From CAYFVR01 sp964346545 (lineage in GTDB: Bacteria; Desulfobacterota; Desulfobacteria; Desulfobacterales; Desulfococcaceae): a stretch of 21,572 nucleotides of DNA. This document shows positions 7,733 through 15,436 of this stretch, one piece after another. Numbering within the stretch: position 1 is the first letter of the stretch; each line of letters starts with the position of its first letter. The stretch lies in contig CAYFVR010000050.1 in the NCBI GenBank assembly GCA_964346545.1, positions 1-21,572 on the forward strand, given 5' to 3'. The translations under genes and the position numbers were made by a program. Under the pieces are notes generated by a model. The model did not search any database and was not told where the DNA came from. It was given only the letters and a program-made list of their open reading frames with translations.

Positions 7733-7840
7733 AAAGCGGAAAACGGAAAAAGCAAATCGGAAAAGGGCTTGAACCTTCCCGTTCCCGAAAGCCTTCCGCG
7801 GCTTGGAAGGGCTGGACCCGGAGGGAAAACGACTTAAATT

Positions 7841-7869
7841 CAATGCCGTTCACTTTGGATTTCCAATGG
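7841..7869 (+). repeat. Dispersed repeat CAATGCCGTTCACTTTGGAT, copy 2
   Basis: The first 20 bases are identical to 291-310, and the following TTCCAATGG also resembles that copy. It lies about 70 bases before the TPR gene start. Confidence 0.6.
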
Positions 7870-7938
7870 TAGAACCCCTTGCCGGGATGTTCGGACGGAC
7901 TCGAATCCGTCAAGCGCGAAAAATGAAAAGGATTCTCC

Positions 7939-9321
7939 ATGGCCGAAGAAAAAGACCCATTGGCGGGGTACGTGCAAACATTGCTGGAGTTGCGGGATCG
8001 GGCGCCCGAACATCCGATGGACGAGGCGTCCTTGAAGGCGATCGCCCGGGATTTGGGGCTGGACGAGGGGGACTGGGCCCGGCTGGAAAAAACGTTTAAC
8101 CGGCACATGCGCATTGGAAGCGGTTTCGCCCGGCTGGGCAACTGGACCGACGCGGCGGCGGAACTTGAGCAAGCGTTGAAGCTGAAACCGGCCGCCGCGA
8201 AAGCCCAGTATCGCCTGGCGGAGGCGCTGGCGGGTCGATGGAAACAGGGGGGGAACCCGGCGGATCGAGAACGGGCGGAGGCGTTGGCGCGCTCCGTCCT
8301 CGGCGCCGATCCGGACCACGAGGGCGCCTTGCGACTGGTGGGAGCGCTTCGAACGCCGGCCCAGGCCCCCCCGTCTTCGCCCAAACGGCGAACCTTGGCG
8401 CTCGTCCTCGTGGGGCTTCTGATCCTGTTGGGGGGAGCGGCCACCTACCTGGTCTTCATGCCGGTGGAACCGGCGCCCTCCGGCGAGCGACAAGCCCTTC
8501 CCGAAAACGAAAGGACCCCACCGGCGGAAACGCGAGGGGAACCGTCCAGCGGCCCGGTCCCTTCCCCTGAAACCGTCGCCGTTCCAAATTCGACGCCAAC
8601 GCCGGTCAAGACCGATCTGCCCGTGCGATGGCCGGAACGGGAAGAACTTCAATTTCAAACCGAATCGTCCCGCTATCGCCCCTTCGCCGATTCCTATTCC
8701 TACCAGCTCAAGGCCATTTTGACCCCCAAGGACGTGGAAATCACCGGGCTCACGGTTCGCGTCACCCTCCGGAACCCGGCCGGGGAAACCCTTTTCCAGC
8801 AAACCGCGGACGTGGTGGCGGACCACCATCCGCCCGTTTGGCCGGGGGACGTGATCCCCATGGGAGTCGCCCTCTTCCAAAAAATCGCCCCGCCGATTCC
8901 GGGGGACGCGGTCGTGGAAATCCTCGCCCAGGACCGGCGACCGGCCCGAGCGGCCTATCCGGAATTGCCGACCGTGCCCATGATTTGGGCCGGCGGCAAA
9001 CCGCCCGGCGTGGACCTTCGGGTTTCCAACCGCCAAAGCCATTTTTCGGACGAATCGGTGCTGGGCAAGCGGTTTCACCGCCTGGAACTTGGGGTGGAAA
9101 ACGGGGGCGCGACCACGTTGAAATCGCTGAAATTTCGGATCGAATGGAAAAACGAGGCCGGGGAGAAAGTGGAGGAACGGACCTTTTACGCCGCGACGAC
9201 CTCCGGCCCGGCCTTTGCCCCGGGACAACGCCGGGCGGTCGGCGGAACCTTCGGGGTTCCCGCCGAAGAAACGGGAGAAAAACCGGAATGGACGCTCTCG
9301 GTGGCGGAGGCGAGGCATTGA
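7939..9321 (+). CDS. TPR-containing single-pass membrane protein
   Basis: This 460-residue protein begins with a helical region and tetratricopeptide-like repeats at about 58-135 (FARLGNWTDAAAELEQALKL, KPAAAKAQYRLAEAL, ALARSVLGADPDHEGALRL). One strong transmembrane helix follows at about 152-174 (ALVLVGLLILLGGAATYLV), then a Pro/Glu-rich linker to about 215. The C-terminal half (about 220-460) looks like two beta-sandwich domains; the second (FHRLELGVENGG...LKSLKFRIEWKNEAG) resembles FxLYD-type domains. There is no cleavable signal, so the TPR part should face the cytoplasm and the beta domains the periplasm. AAAAGGA precedes the ATG. It stands alone between intergenic regions. Function is unknown; a scaffold or envelope-assembly role is a guess. 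Confidence 0.8.
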   Translation: MAEEKDPLAGYVQTLLELRDRAPEHPMDEASLKAIARDLGLDEGDWARLEKTFNRHMRIGSGFARLGNWTDAAAELEQALKLKPAAAKAQYRLAEALAGRWKQGGNPADRERAEALARSVLGADPDHEGALRLVGALRTPAQAPPSSPKRRTLALVLVGLLILLGGAATYLVFMPVEPAPSGERQALPENERTPPAETRGEPSSGPVPSPETVAVPNSTPTPVKTDLPVRWPEREELQFQTESSRYRPFADSYSYQLKAILTPKDVEITGLTVRVTLRNPAGETLFQQTADVVADHHPPVWPGDVIPMGVALFQKIAPPIPGDAVVEILAQDRRPARAAYPELPTVPMIWAGGKPPGVDLRVSNRQSHFSDESVLGKRFHRLELGVENGGATTLKSLKFRIEWKNEAGEKVEERTFYAATTSGPAFAPGQRRAVGGTFGVPAEETGEKPEWTLSVAEARH

Positions 9322-9756
9322 GGCTTCGGCGCCGAATTTGGAACGGCCGCTCGTTTCCCCGATGCCGTTTGGCCGCCGGCTTGGCTCCCGGCCGGATTCA
9401 CGGCCGATTTCCCCCGTCGAAGTTTCCCGATTGCATTTGTCCGCGCCGCGAGGAGGCCATTCCCGGCCGGGGAAGGGGGACGCCCAAACGGACCCAAAGT
9501 AGAATCAAACGGTTTCCCGGCCTCCGGTCGAGGCGACGCACTCTCCGCCGCTTGACGTCCGGGGCCGGATATGGAAAAGACGGCGCTCCGTCCGGAACGG
9601 CGATCGGGCGCCGGGCCGTCCGTCCCATTCGGGTCCAGCCGTCCCTCCCTTTCGGGAATTCCTTGACGAATCGTTTTTTTCATTGGAATATCGAAACTTC
9701 TCCGGGCCTCCGCGCCGGCGGCCGGACGATTTTGGGGCCCGGGCCCCATCCGCCCC

Positions 9757-9792
9757 GCTCCTTTCCCCCATTGGGCCATGGGGAAAAGGGGC
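9757..9792 (+). terminator. Imperfect stem-loop between TPR and HU genes
   Basis: GCTCCTTTCCCCCAT and ATGGGGAAAAGGGGC can pair with few mismatches around TGGGCC. No T-run follows. It may end transcription from the TPR gene or insulate the HU promoter. Confidence 0.3.
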
Positions 9793-9850
9793 GAACGGCC
9801 GTCGGAAAAGACCGTATCGCGGCAAAAATGCGAAAGCCGCAAGGAAAAGA

Positions 9851-9879
9851 TTGAGATTGCGGGTCAAATGCACTATCGT
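9851..9879 (+). promoter_or_regulatory. Candidate sigma70-type promoter of the HU gene
   Basis: TTGAGA (9851-9856) and TATCGT (9874-9879) are separated by 17 bases, matching the consensus at 5/6 and 4/6 positions. The transcript would begin near 9886, leaving a leader of about 30 bases that contains the AGGAGG at 9904-9909. Confidence 0.4.
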
Positions 9880-9916
9880 CTTTTCCGCAATTTTAACCGC
9901 AACAGGAGGAAAACAG

Positions 9917-10195
9917 ATGAGATTTGCCGAACTTGTTCGGGAGGTGGCCGATGCCTCCGGGTTTACCCAGGGCGACGCCGAGATCATTGTCCGCCAGTTA
10001 TTCGAAATCATGGGCAAGTCGTTGGCGGAAGGAGATGACGTGATGGTCCCCAATTTCGGAAAGTTTACGGTGACCACCAGCGCCCCGCGCACCGCGCGGA
10101 ACCCCCGAACCGGAGAGCAGGTCCAGGTCCCGGAACGCAAACGTCCCAAGTTCCGCGCCTCCCGGGCGCTGAACGAACTTGTGGACGGCTCCTGA
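9917..10195 (+). CDS. HU/IHF-family DNA-binding protein
   Basis: A 92-residue nucleoid protein of normal HU/IHF length. The N-terminal helical dimerisation region (RFAELVREVADASGFTQGDA) is followed by the beta-arm core PNFGKFTV and the DNA-intercalating tip TARNPRTGE, then VPERKRPKFRASRALNELV. A longer upstream start (9683) exists, but the ATG at 9917 has a perfect AGGAGG (9904-9909) seven bases before it and matches the family's N-terminus. It should bend DNA as a homo- or heterodimer. It is alone in its transcription unit. It departs slightly from standard HU at the saddle (VTTSAPRTARNP) and cannot be assigned to HU or one IHF subunit. Confidence 0.93.
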   Translation: MRFAELVREVADASGFTQGDAEIIVRQLFEIMGKSLAEGDDVMVPNFGKFTVTTSAPRTARNPRTGEQVQVPERKRPKFRASRALNELVDGS

Positions 10196-10553
10196 CCCTC
10201 TCCCCAGCTCCCACGTGCGCGGCGGCGGCCGTCGGGGAAACGCGCCTGCTCGTTCTCCGACTCTTTCGACCTCGACCGCTCCTTTCCCTCACGGTCGCCG
10301 CCCGTCTCTCCCCTCAATTCATCTTGCCGAAGACGGAACCGCGTCCATCGCCCGTCGGCCTCTTTGGAATCAATTAGCGAACGATTTCACTACAAATGAA
10401 GCATTCCGAATGGCTACACTTGCCCCCCTTCGATCTCGCCAATTTCTTCCCGCCCCCTTGCGCAAACTTGAAACCGCCCCCAATTCGTGAGAAACTGCCC
10501 AAAATTGTTGCCCGTCCCTCCCCCCGCGAATCCGCAACCTCCAGGAGGATGCC
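10196..10553. other. Intergenic region upstream of zinc-ribbon gene
   Basis: Of these 358 bases I can explain only one GTAGCG-family repeat copy (10374-10402) and the AGGAGG at 10543-10548. No gene or clear promoter is seen. Confidence 0.5.
10374..10402 (-). repeat. GTAGCG-family repeat, inverted copy
   Basis: Read on the minus strand it is GCTTCATTTGTAG...TCGTTCGCTAA, matching the units at 7372-7670. It lies about 150 bases before the zinc-ribbon gene. Confidence 0.5.
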
Positions 10554-10946
10554 ATGGAAAAGGAATTGGCGAAATGTCGGGACTGTGGAAACGAGGTAAG
10601 CCGGCAGGCCTTTCAGTGTCCCCATTGCGGGGCGCCCAAACCGTATCTCGCGGAATGGACCGGATACGGCTTTGAATGGAAAAGCAAGATCGCCGTCTTC
10701 GGCTGGCCATTGATCCACGTCTGTTTCAAATACCGGCCCCGGCCCGTTCCCGCCCGGGGCGTCATCGCCATCGGACAGTTTGGCATGGGGATCGTGACCA
10801 TCGCCCAGTTCGGACTGGGAATCGCCACCGTCGCCCAGCTCGGCGCCGGCATCTGGATCATCGGTCAAATGGCGCTGGGGTGGACGGGCATCGCCCAGAT
10901 CGGGTTCTTCCCCGGCGGGGGCGTCGGGCAGGCGATTTGGCCGTAG
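10554..10946 (+). CDS. Zinc-ribbon protein with exact decapeptide repeats
   Basis: This 130-residue protein starts with a four-cysteine zinc ribbon (C8-x2-C11, C22-x2-C25; KCRDCGNEV and QCPHCGAPK). A middle part (about 38-69) contains SKIAVFGWPLIHV. Residues 71-119 form a repeat with a period of exactly ten: glutamines at 75, 85, 95, 105 and 115, each in an [IV]-[GA]-Q-[FLM] context followed by G-x-G. Regular Gly/hydrophobic repeats of this kind suggest a stacked beta-solenoid or a membrane-inserting glycine-zipper fold. I recall similar zinc-ribbon plus repeat proteins in other phyla, without a known function. AGGAGG five bases before the ATG fixes the start. It stands alone between two intergenic regions. 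Confidence 0.8.
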   Translation: MEKELAKCRDCGNEVSRQAFQCPHCGAPKPYLAEWTGYGFEWKSKIAVFGWPLIHVCFKYRPRPVPARGVIAIGQFGMGIVTIAQFGLGIATVAQLGAGIWIIGQMALGWTGIAQIGFFPGGGVGQAIWP

Positions 10947-10977
10947 CCAACCCGTAGCCCATTGGTTGGGTTCAATT

Positions 10978-10997
10978 GTAGCGAATTAAAGCGCTAC
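10978..10997. repeat. GTAGCG-N8-CGCTAC palindrome
   Basis: GTAGCG (10978-10983) and CGCTAC (10992-10997) are separated by AATTAAAG. The geometry is the same as the copies at 471-492 and 655-674. It follows the zinc-ribbon stop by about 30 bases. Confidence 0.65.
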
Positions 10998-11107
10998 CCA
11001 TTCCCGTGAACGCCAATTCCCTGTGGATAGGAGAGGCCCACCCCCTTCGCGGGGCGCCCGGTTTCTCCTTCCAAAAAGACAGGGCTTTTTGAAGTGATTT
11101 AAAGAAT

Positions 11108-11134
11108 CTCATTTGTAGCGATTGACAAAACTAC
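11108..11134 (+). repeat. GTAG-N12-CTAC copy of the palindrome family
   Basis: TCTCATTTGTAGCGATTG followed by CTAC matches the copy at 556-590, which has the same 12-base loop. The right flank has diverged. Confidence 0.55.
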
Positions 11135-11230
11135 CATTTCTACCAATTCCGTTGAATTTCAAATTCTTGTCCCAATACCGCGTTTTCCGAATACGGAACA
11201 CCGCCCCTTTTTTCATACTCCGCAAGGATG

Positions 11231-11267
11231 AAAAAAGGCGCGCCGGCCGAAGCCGGCGCGCCTTTTT
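11231..11267. terminator. Strong bidirectional rho-independent terminator
   Basis: Six A's, a perfect 11-bp stem GGCGCGCCGGC/GCCGGCGCGCC (11237-11247 and 11252-11262), loop CGAA, then five T's. It works in both directions. It separates the plus-strand zinc-ribbon gene from the end of the minus-strand beta-propeller operon, and should terminate both. Confidence 0.9.
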
Positions 11268-11399
11268 CGGGCGCCTCCCGTTCCACGGGACGGGGATCAA
11301 CCGGCGGAGCGGGAATCGGTTTTCGATCCGCATTTTTTCAAGAATGACGGACCTCCAACGCTTTCCTTTCCGCTCCATCGCTCCCCGCCCGATGGGCCG

Positions 11400-13565
11400 T
11401 CAGTTGGGTCCCGCAACCCCGGTGGGAACGCCCCAGGCGGCGGACCATACGCCGCCGTCGTGAACGAAATGGGCGCCGTCGCCCAACAGCACGGCGCGAT
11501 CCCCGGAAAATCCCCAGCCGGGTTCGTCCCCGTCGTTCCGATCGGCCGCGATCATCTCTCCGGCTTGATGCAAGCCGGTCGGATCGATTTCAAACAGATA
11601 CAGGCCGGTTCGGGTCCATTCCCAATACGCCGAGGGATTGGCGGGATCAAACCAGTTCGGATTCCCCGGAGTCTCGTGAAGGCGAATGGGCAGGGCCATC
11701 CGAGCGGCGCCGCCCGGGCCCGCGGGCGGCAGATAGGCCAGGGCGTGATGATCCGTCAGCACCTCGGAATCGGTTCCCCGGCGGCCAAAGACCATCGAAT
11801 CGACCTCGAAAGGACGGGCCGGATCGGAGACGTCGAAGAGCGACAGTTTGAGACCCTGATGCCAGGCGCCGCGTCCGCCCAGATCGCCTTCCTCGGCGGG
11901 AATCGCGTCCTTCCCGATCCCCAGCAGCAAATTTTCTCCAATGGGATGCAGGTAGTCGGAATAGCCCTGGATTTCCAGCTCGCCCACCGGGCGTGGATTG
12001 GCCGGGTCCGACAGGTCGAACACGTACAGCGGATCGGTCACGCGGAAGGTCACCAGAAACCCGCGATCGCCCACGTACCGGGAGGCGTACAGCCGTTCCC
12101 CCGGCTTCCCGATGTGGTCGACGTAGCCGGTTTCCTCCAGATTTCCCCCCTCCCCTTCCCGCAGCAGATTCAACCGGGTCCGCGCCGTGCCGGTCCAGGT
12201 GTCGCCCAGGGAGGTGGCCACGCGCAGAACGCCGTCATATTCGCTCATCCGGAACGGCCGTTTTCCCGTTTCCCAGCCCAGATTGCCAATGACTTCGCCG
12301 GAACCGGCGTAGACCGGCCCTTCGTCGGTCAGTTTGAACTTGTGAATTTCCGTTTTGGGCGGGGGAAATTCCGCCGCGGAAGCGTCTTCGGCCCAGGGTT
12401 CAATCGGCGCGACGTAGGGATTTCGGGTGGTGGCCACGTAGAGGCTTTCCCGGGAAACATAGAGGGTTTCGGCGGCTCCGGCCACGGATTGCGTCCGGCG
12501 GTCGGAAGGCTGGTCCAAATTCAACGCGGTCACGGTGATCAAGCCGGGCTCGGGGAGGGCGTCCGCCTCGCGAGGCGGGAGAAAACTCCGCTCCGGCGTC
12601 ACCAGCGGTCCCGAATCCGAGCCGTTCACGGTCATCCGGGGCAACAGATCGGACAACCCCACGCTCGCCAGAAGCGCTTCGTTCCGGACCCGGGTTTCCG
12701 GGTCGGACGCATGGGAATCGTATTCCGGCACGTCCGGGGTGAACCGGGTGACCAGATAGAGCCGGTTTTCGATCCGGCGGCTGGAAACCAGCCGGCCGTC
12801 CAGGGCGACCCGGGAAATCCGCTCCGGCCGGGACGGATCGTCCACGTTGAACAAGCCAATTTCGGTGGTCCCGTTGCTCCAGCACATGGGACAGAACCAG
12901 TCGCCCCAGGGATCGGCCGCGGAACCGCCAAGGGTCACCAGAAGATCGGGCATTCCCGCGCCCCGATTGGTCGCCAGATAGAGCGACTCCACCGGGCTTT
13001 CGAAATCCTCCAGGGAAACCCGCGCCACCTCCCGGCTGCTCGGCGGCGATTCGGAAAGGGAGAGAATCCGGAGATAAGGGCGGTCCCTCCGCGCCGGCGG
13101 CAAATCCGCGGCCGGTTCCACGTCGATTTCCGGGAAACCGGGATAGGCGATTTCCGGCGTCACGAGCATGTACAGATATGAGCCGTCGGTTTTCACGATG
13201 TCGGCTTCATCCACCCCCGCCTCCTGCAAATTGGTGTCGCTGAACACCGGTCCATCGGGGGACGGGGCCGGCAACGGGGCGAAATCCAGGGCGTCTTCCC
13301 CGGCGTCCGGGATGGGCGCGCCCCCGCCCCGTTTCGCCTCCCAGCTTCCCGTGCTTTGGATGCCTTTCTTGAGATAAGTTTCCAGCGCTTCGGCCGAACC
13401 GAAGGATTGAAGCCGGGATGAAACCGCCGGCTGCCGGGGCGAAGATGGATCGTCCGGAATGTCCGCCGGGCCCGAATCCCCGCCGCCTCCGCCGCAGGCG
13501 GCCAAGAAACCAATGGTCAGAAGCAACGGCCCCATCCACAATCGTTCTCTCCAAGACTCTTTCAT
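11400..13565 (-). CDS. Beta-propeller domain lipoprotein (PF09826-like)
   Basis: This 721-residue protein starts at the ATG at 13565, with GGGAGG upstream; a longer frame runs to 13871 but overlaps the preceding gene. A lipoprotein signal ends at LAAC (Cys24), followed by a Gly-rich spacer. An amphipathic segment (LQSFGSAEALETYLKKGIQ) precedes the signature VDEADIVKTDGSYLYML, typical of the archaeal/bacterial secreted beta-propeller family. Later family blocks include RMSEYDGVLRVATSLG, GERLYASRYVGDRGFLVTF, DPLYVFDLSDPANPRPVGEL, IQGYSDYLHPIGENLLLGIG and LSLFDVSDPARP. It is anchored to a membrane by lipid and is probably a binding or scaffold protein. It follows its paralogue by 22 bases and ends the TIGR02147 operon. 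Confidence 0.88.
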   Translation of the reverse strand: MKESWRERLWMGPLLLTIGFLAACGGGGGDSGPADIPDDPSSPRQPAVSSRLQSFGSAEALETYLKKGIQSTGSWEAKRGGGAPIPDAGEDALDFAPLPAPSPDGPVFSDTNLQEAGVDEADIVKTDGSYLYMLVTPEIAYPGFPEIDVEPAADLPPARRDRPYLRILSLSESPPSSREVARVSLEDFESPVESLYLATNRGAGMPDLLVTLGGSAADPWGDWFCPMCWSNGTTEIGLFNVDDPSRPERISRVALDGRLVSSRRIENRLYLVTRFTPDVPEYDSHASDPETRVRNEALLASVGLSDLLPRMTVNGSDSGPLVTPERSFLPPREADALPEPGLITVTALNLDQPSDRRTQSVAGAAETLYVSRESLYVATTRNPYVAPIEPWAEDASAAEFPPPKTEIHKFKLTDEGPVYAGSGEVIGNLGWETGKRPFRMSEYDGVLRVATSLGDTWTGTARTRLNLLREGEGGNLEETGYVDHIGKPGERLYASRYVGDRGFLVTFRVTDPLYVFDLSDPANPRPVGELEIQGYSDYLHPIGENLLLGIGKDAIPAEEGDLGGRGAWHQGLKLSLFDVSDPARPFEVDSMVFGRRGTDSEVLTDHHALAYLPPAGPGGAARMALPIRLHETPGNPNWFDPANPSAYWEWTRTGLYLFEIDPTGLHQAGEMIAADRNDGDEPGWGFSGDRAVLLGDGAHFVHDGGVWSAAWGVPTGVAGPN

Positions 13566-13587
13566 GTCGCGCCTCCCTTTCAAGCGT

Positions 13588-15426
13588 TCACGAAGATTGA
13601 ACCGGAACAAACGGAATCCACCGGGCGGTCCCCGAAGGGTCCGCGGTTTCTCCGAAAATGAAACCGTCGGGACTGAACAGGCCGAACCGCGTCCCCAGAA
13701 ATCGGGGTATCCATCGGGCGGGAAGATTTTCTCCCGGCGGAAGCGCCGTTTCCACATCCACTTCCCCGGCGACTTGCAACCCGCCGTCTTGAGTTTGCCG
13801 GAGAATGAAGACCCGGCCCAAAGCCGCGCCCGCTCCGGATGGCCCGGGGATGATCCGCAGCGGAACGACAATTTGGTTCGAAGCGGCGTCCACCGCCACT
13901 TCGTCGAGGAGCCAACGAGAATCCGAGGCGCTCCCCGGTATCGGAATGGAGACGTCGGGCGCCAAGGACGCCAGTCGCCCGTTTTCCCGGGTCAACCGTT
14001 GGAATTCCATGGACGCATTTCCGTTCAGCTCCGATTCCCGACGAAGAGCGACCAGGAACGCGTTCCCGGCCAAGGGCGCCGGGGCGATGGGTTCCCCTTC
14101 CAGAATCGCCGGACCGATTTCGGGCAGCGCCCCCGGATCGGAAAAATCCACGCCCAAAACCCGGCCGTCCGCAAAGAGCACCCACTGAACCGTCCCGTCG
14201 TAGCGGACGTTCGGGATTTCCGTTTCCAGCCCCAGAAACCGCAGTCCCTCAAGCGCAAGGCGGGTTTCATCCAACCGAAGCGCCGTCGCGCGCACCTCCC
14301 ATTCCGAGGCCGACGCGGAAACCGTCAGCGCCTGGAACCGTTCGCCTTGGACGCGAACGGCCCCGGATGCGGGAATGATTCCGGGAAGGAGGCCGAAATG
14401 GGAAACCGTCGGCTTGCCGTCGGAAAAGGGGAGCCGGTACAGCGTCGTTTCGGCATCCCCCGGCGCGGCGAAGAGGTCTTCGTCAATGGCCCGATCCCCG
14501 GAACGGACGATCGAGAACGCCGCCGAATCCTCTCCAAAAAACACCCCGGACACATTGCCCGCAAGCGCCGCGCTGAAGGGCATTCCGGCCGCCCCGGAAA
14601 GGTCCAGGGCCGTCAGGGCGGTCAAGGCCCCGCCCGCGGGCCAATCGGGCCGGAAAAACGCCGCCGAGGCCGTCAAAACGCCGCGGGAGACAATGCCGCC
14701 CTCCCCTTCCCGGAAAACGTAATTTGGGATCAGGGCTTCGGACGGCAGGGCCGCAAGCGCGCCCAGGTTTTCCTCGGCGTTCTCCCCGAAAGCGCCGCCT
14801 TCCGCGAAGGGAGGAATGGCCGGAAGGAATTGGTGCGCCAAATACAGCGTCCCGGAGGTTGCCGTCGCGCCCAGATAAGCCCCGTCGATCTCCCACTCGC
14901 GAATCATCGTCGGCCGCTCGGGATCGGCCGCCTCCCACACCGAAACCCGCTGCCGGACCGGTTCCGCTTCGCCGCCCTCAACGCCTCCGACCACGACGAG
15001 CAGCTCTTCGAATCGATGAAGGGATCGGATTCGACCGGTTCCGGAAATGGCGCCGACCATCTCCGGCGGATTGCCGGGAGATCGAACCAGAACGTTGACC
15101 TGTTCCGTGCCGGCCGCGAAAATAGCCGTATCGGTCACGATCACGGGGTTCCGGACGGCCGATTCCCTCGCCGCCGGCGGCGGGGCGAAGTCGTCGTCCG
15201 GGGCGGGGGCGGGGGACTCGGCGCCGCCATCCATCGGGGTTTTCCGGACGATATCTTCGCGCAACTGGTCCCGAAGATACCGTTCCACCGCCGATCCGCT
15301 TTCGAAGGCGATGACGGACTGGCTTTTGGGATTCCCGATTTCCGTGTTGGACGAACAGCCCATCCAGGCCAGCACCAACGCCGGCAAGACAACGATGGCC
15401 CGGAGGCCCCGGATAAAACCGACCAT
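13588..15426 (-). CDS. Divergent beta-propeller-like lipoprotein, paralogue of the downstream protein
   Basis: This 612-residue protein has a lipoprotein signal ending WMGC (Cys24), followed by SSNTEIGNP, a start that recalls TETGNP lipoproteins of delta-like bacteria. Like its neighbour it has a helix after the anchor (VIAFESGSAVERYLRDQLRE) and then repeated beta blades (SVWEAADPERPTMIREWEI, RFEELLVVVGGVEGG, FLVALRRESELNG). It lacks the VDEADIVKTD and GYSDYLHP signatures of the family, so it is a diverged partner. It starts 10 bases after the TIGR02147 stop and lies 22 bases before the canonical propeller gene. The two may form a pair on the cell surface. Homology is inferred from architecture and one shared segment. 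Confidence 0.72.
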   Translation of the reverse strand: MVGFIRGLRAIVVLPALVLAWMGCSSNTEIGNPKSQSVIAFESGSAVERYLRDQLREDIVRKTPMDGGAESPAPAPDDDFAPPPAARESAVRNPVIVTDTAIFAAGTEQVNVLVRSPGNPPEMVGAISGTGRIRSLHRFEELLVVVGGVEGGEAEPVRQRVSVWEAADPERPTMIREWEIDGAYLGATATSGTLYLAHQFLPAIPPFAEGGAFGENAEENLGALAALPSEALIPNYVFREGEGGIVSRGVLTASAAFFRPDWPAGGALTALTALDLSGAAGMPFSAALAGNVSGVFFGEDSAAFSIVRSGDRAIDEDLFAAPGDAETTLYRLPFSDGKPTVSHFGLLPGIIPASGAVRVQGERFQALTVSASASEWEVRATALRLDETRLALEGLRFLGLETEIPNVRYDGTVQWVLFADGRVLGVDFSDPGALPEIGPAILEGEPIAPAPLAGNAFLVALRRESELNGNASMEFQRLTRENGRLASLAPDVSIPIPGSASDSRWLLDEVAVDAASNQIVVPLRIIPGPSGAGAALGRVFILRQTQDGGLQVAGEVDVETALPPGENLPARWIPRFLGTRFGLFSPDGFIFGETADPSGTARWIPFVPVQSS

Positions 15427-15436
15427 GATCCCGTCC

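Larger units (their letters stand above)
6809..7938. other. Long divergent intergenic region with operators, repeats and a gap
   Basis: This 1,130-base region separates the lacI-type gene (-) from the TPR gene (+). It holds two LacI-type operators, a candidate promoter, two copies of the CCGTTCACTTTGG repeat family, a palindrome array and 100 Ns. The short open frames here (for example 7209 down to 6937) lack ribosome binding sites and family features, so I do not call them genes. Confidence 0.55.
9322..9916. other. Intergenic region upstream of the HU gene
   Basis: In these 595 bases I see a perfect palindrome GGGGCCCGGGCCCC (9734-9747), an imperfect stem-loop (9757-9792) and a candidate promoter. 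Minus-strand open frames across it are low-complexity and overlap real genes, so I reject them. Confidence 0.5.
10947..11399. other. Convergent intergenic region
   Basis: These 453 bases lie between the zinc-ribbon gene (+) and the beta-propeller operon (-). They contain two GTAGCG repeats and a strong bidirectional terminator. I find no gene. Confidence 0.6.

Noticed and set aside
9186..9842. 218-residue minus-strand open frame
   Set aside because: Pro/Ser/Gly-rich composition, overlaps the end of the TPR gene on the other strand, and has no ribosome site or family motif.
11460..13181. 573-residue plus-strand open frame opposite the beta-propeller gene
   Set aside because: It is the antisense shadow of a well-supported lipoprotein gene, rich in Gly, Arg, His and Gln with no domain.
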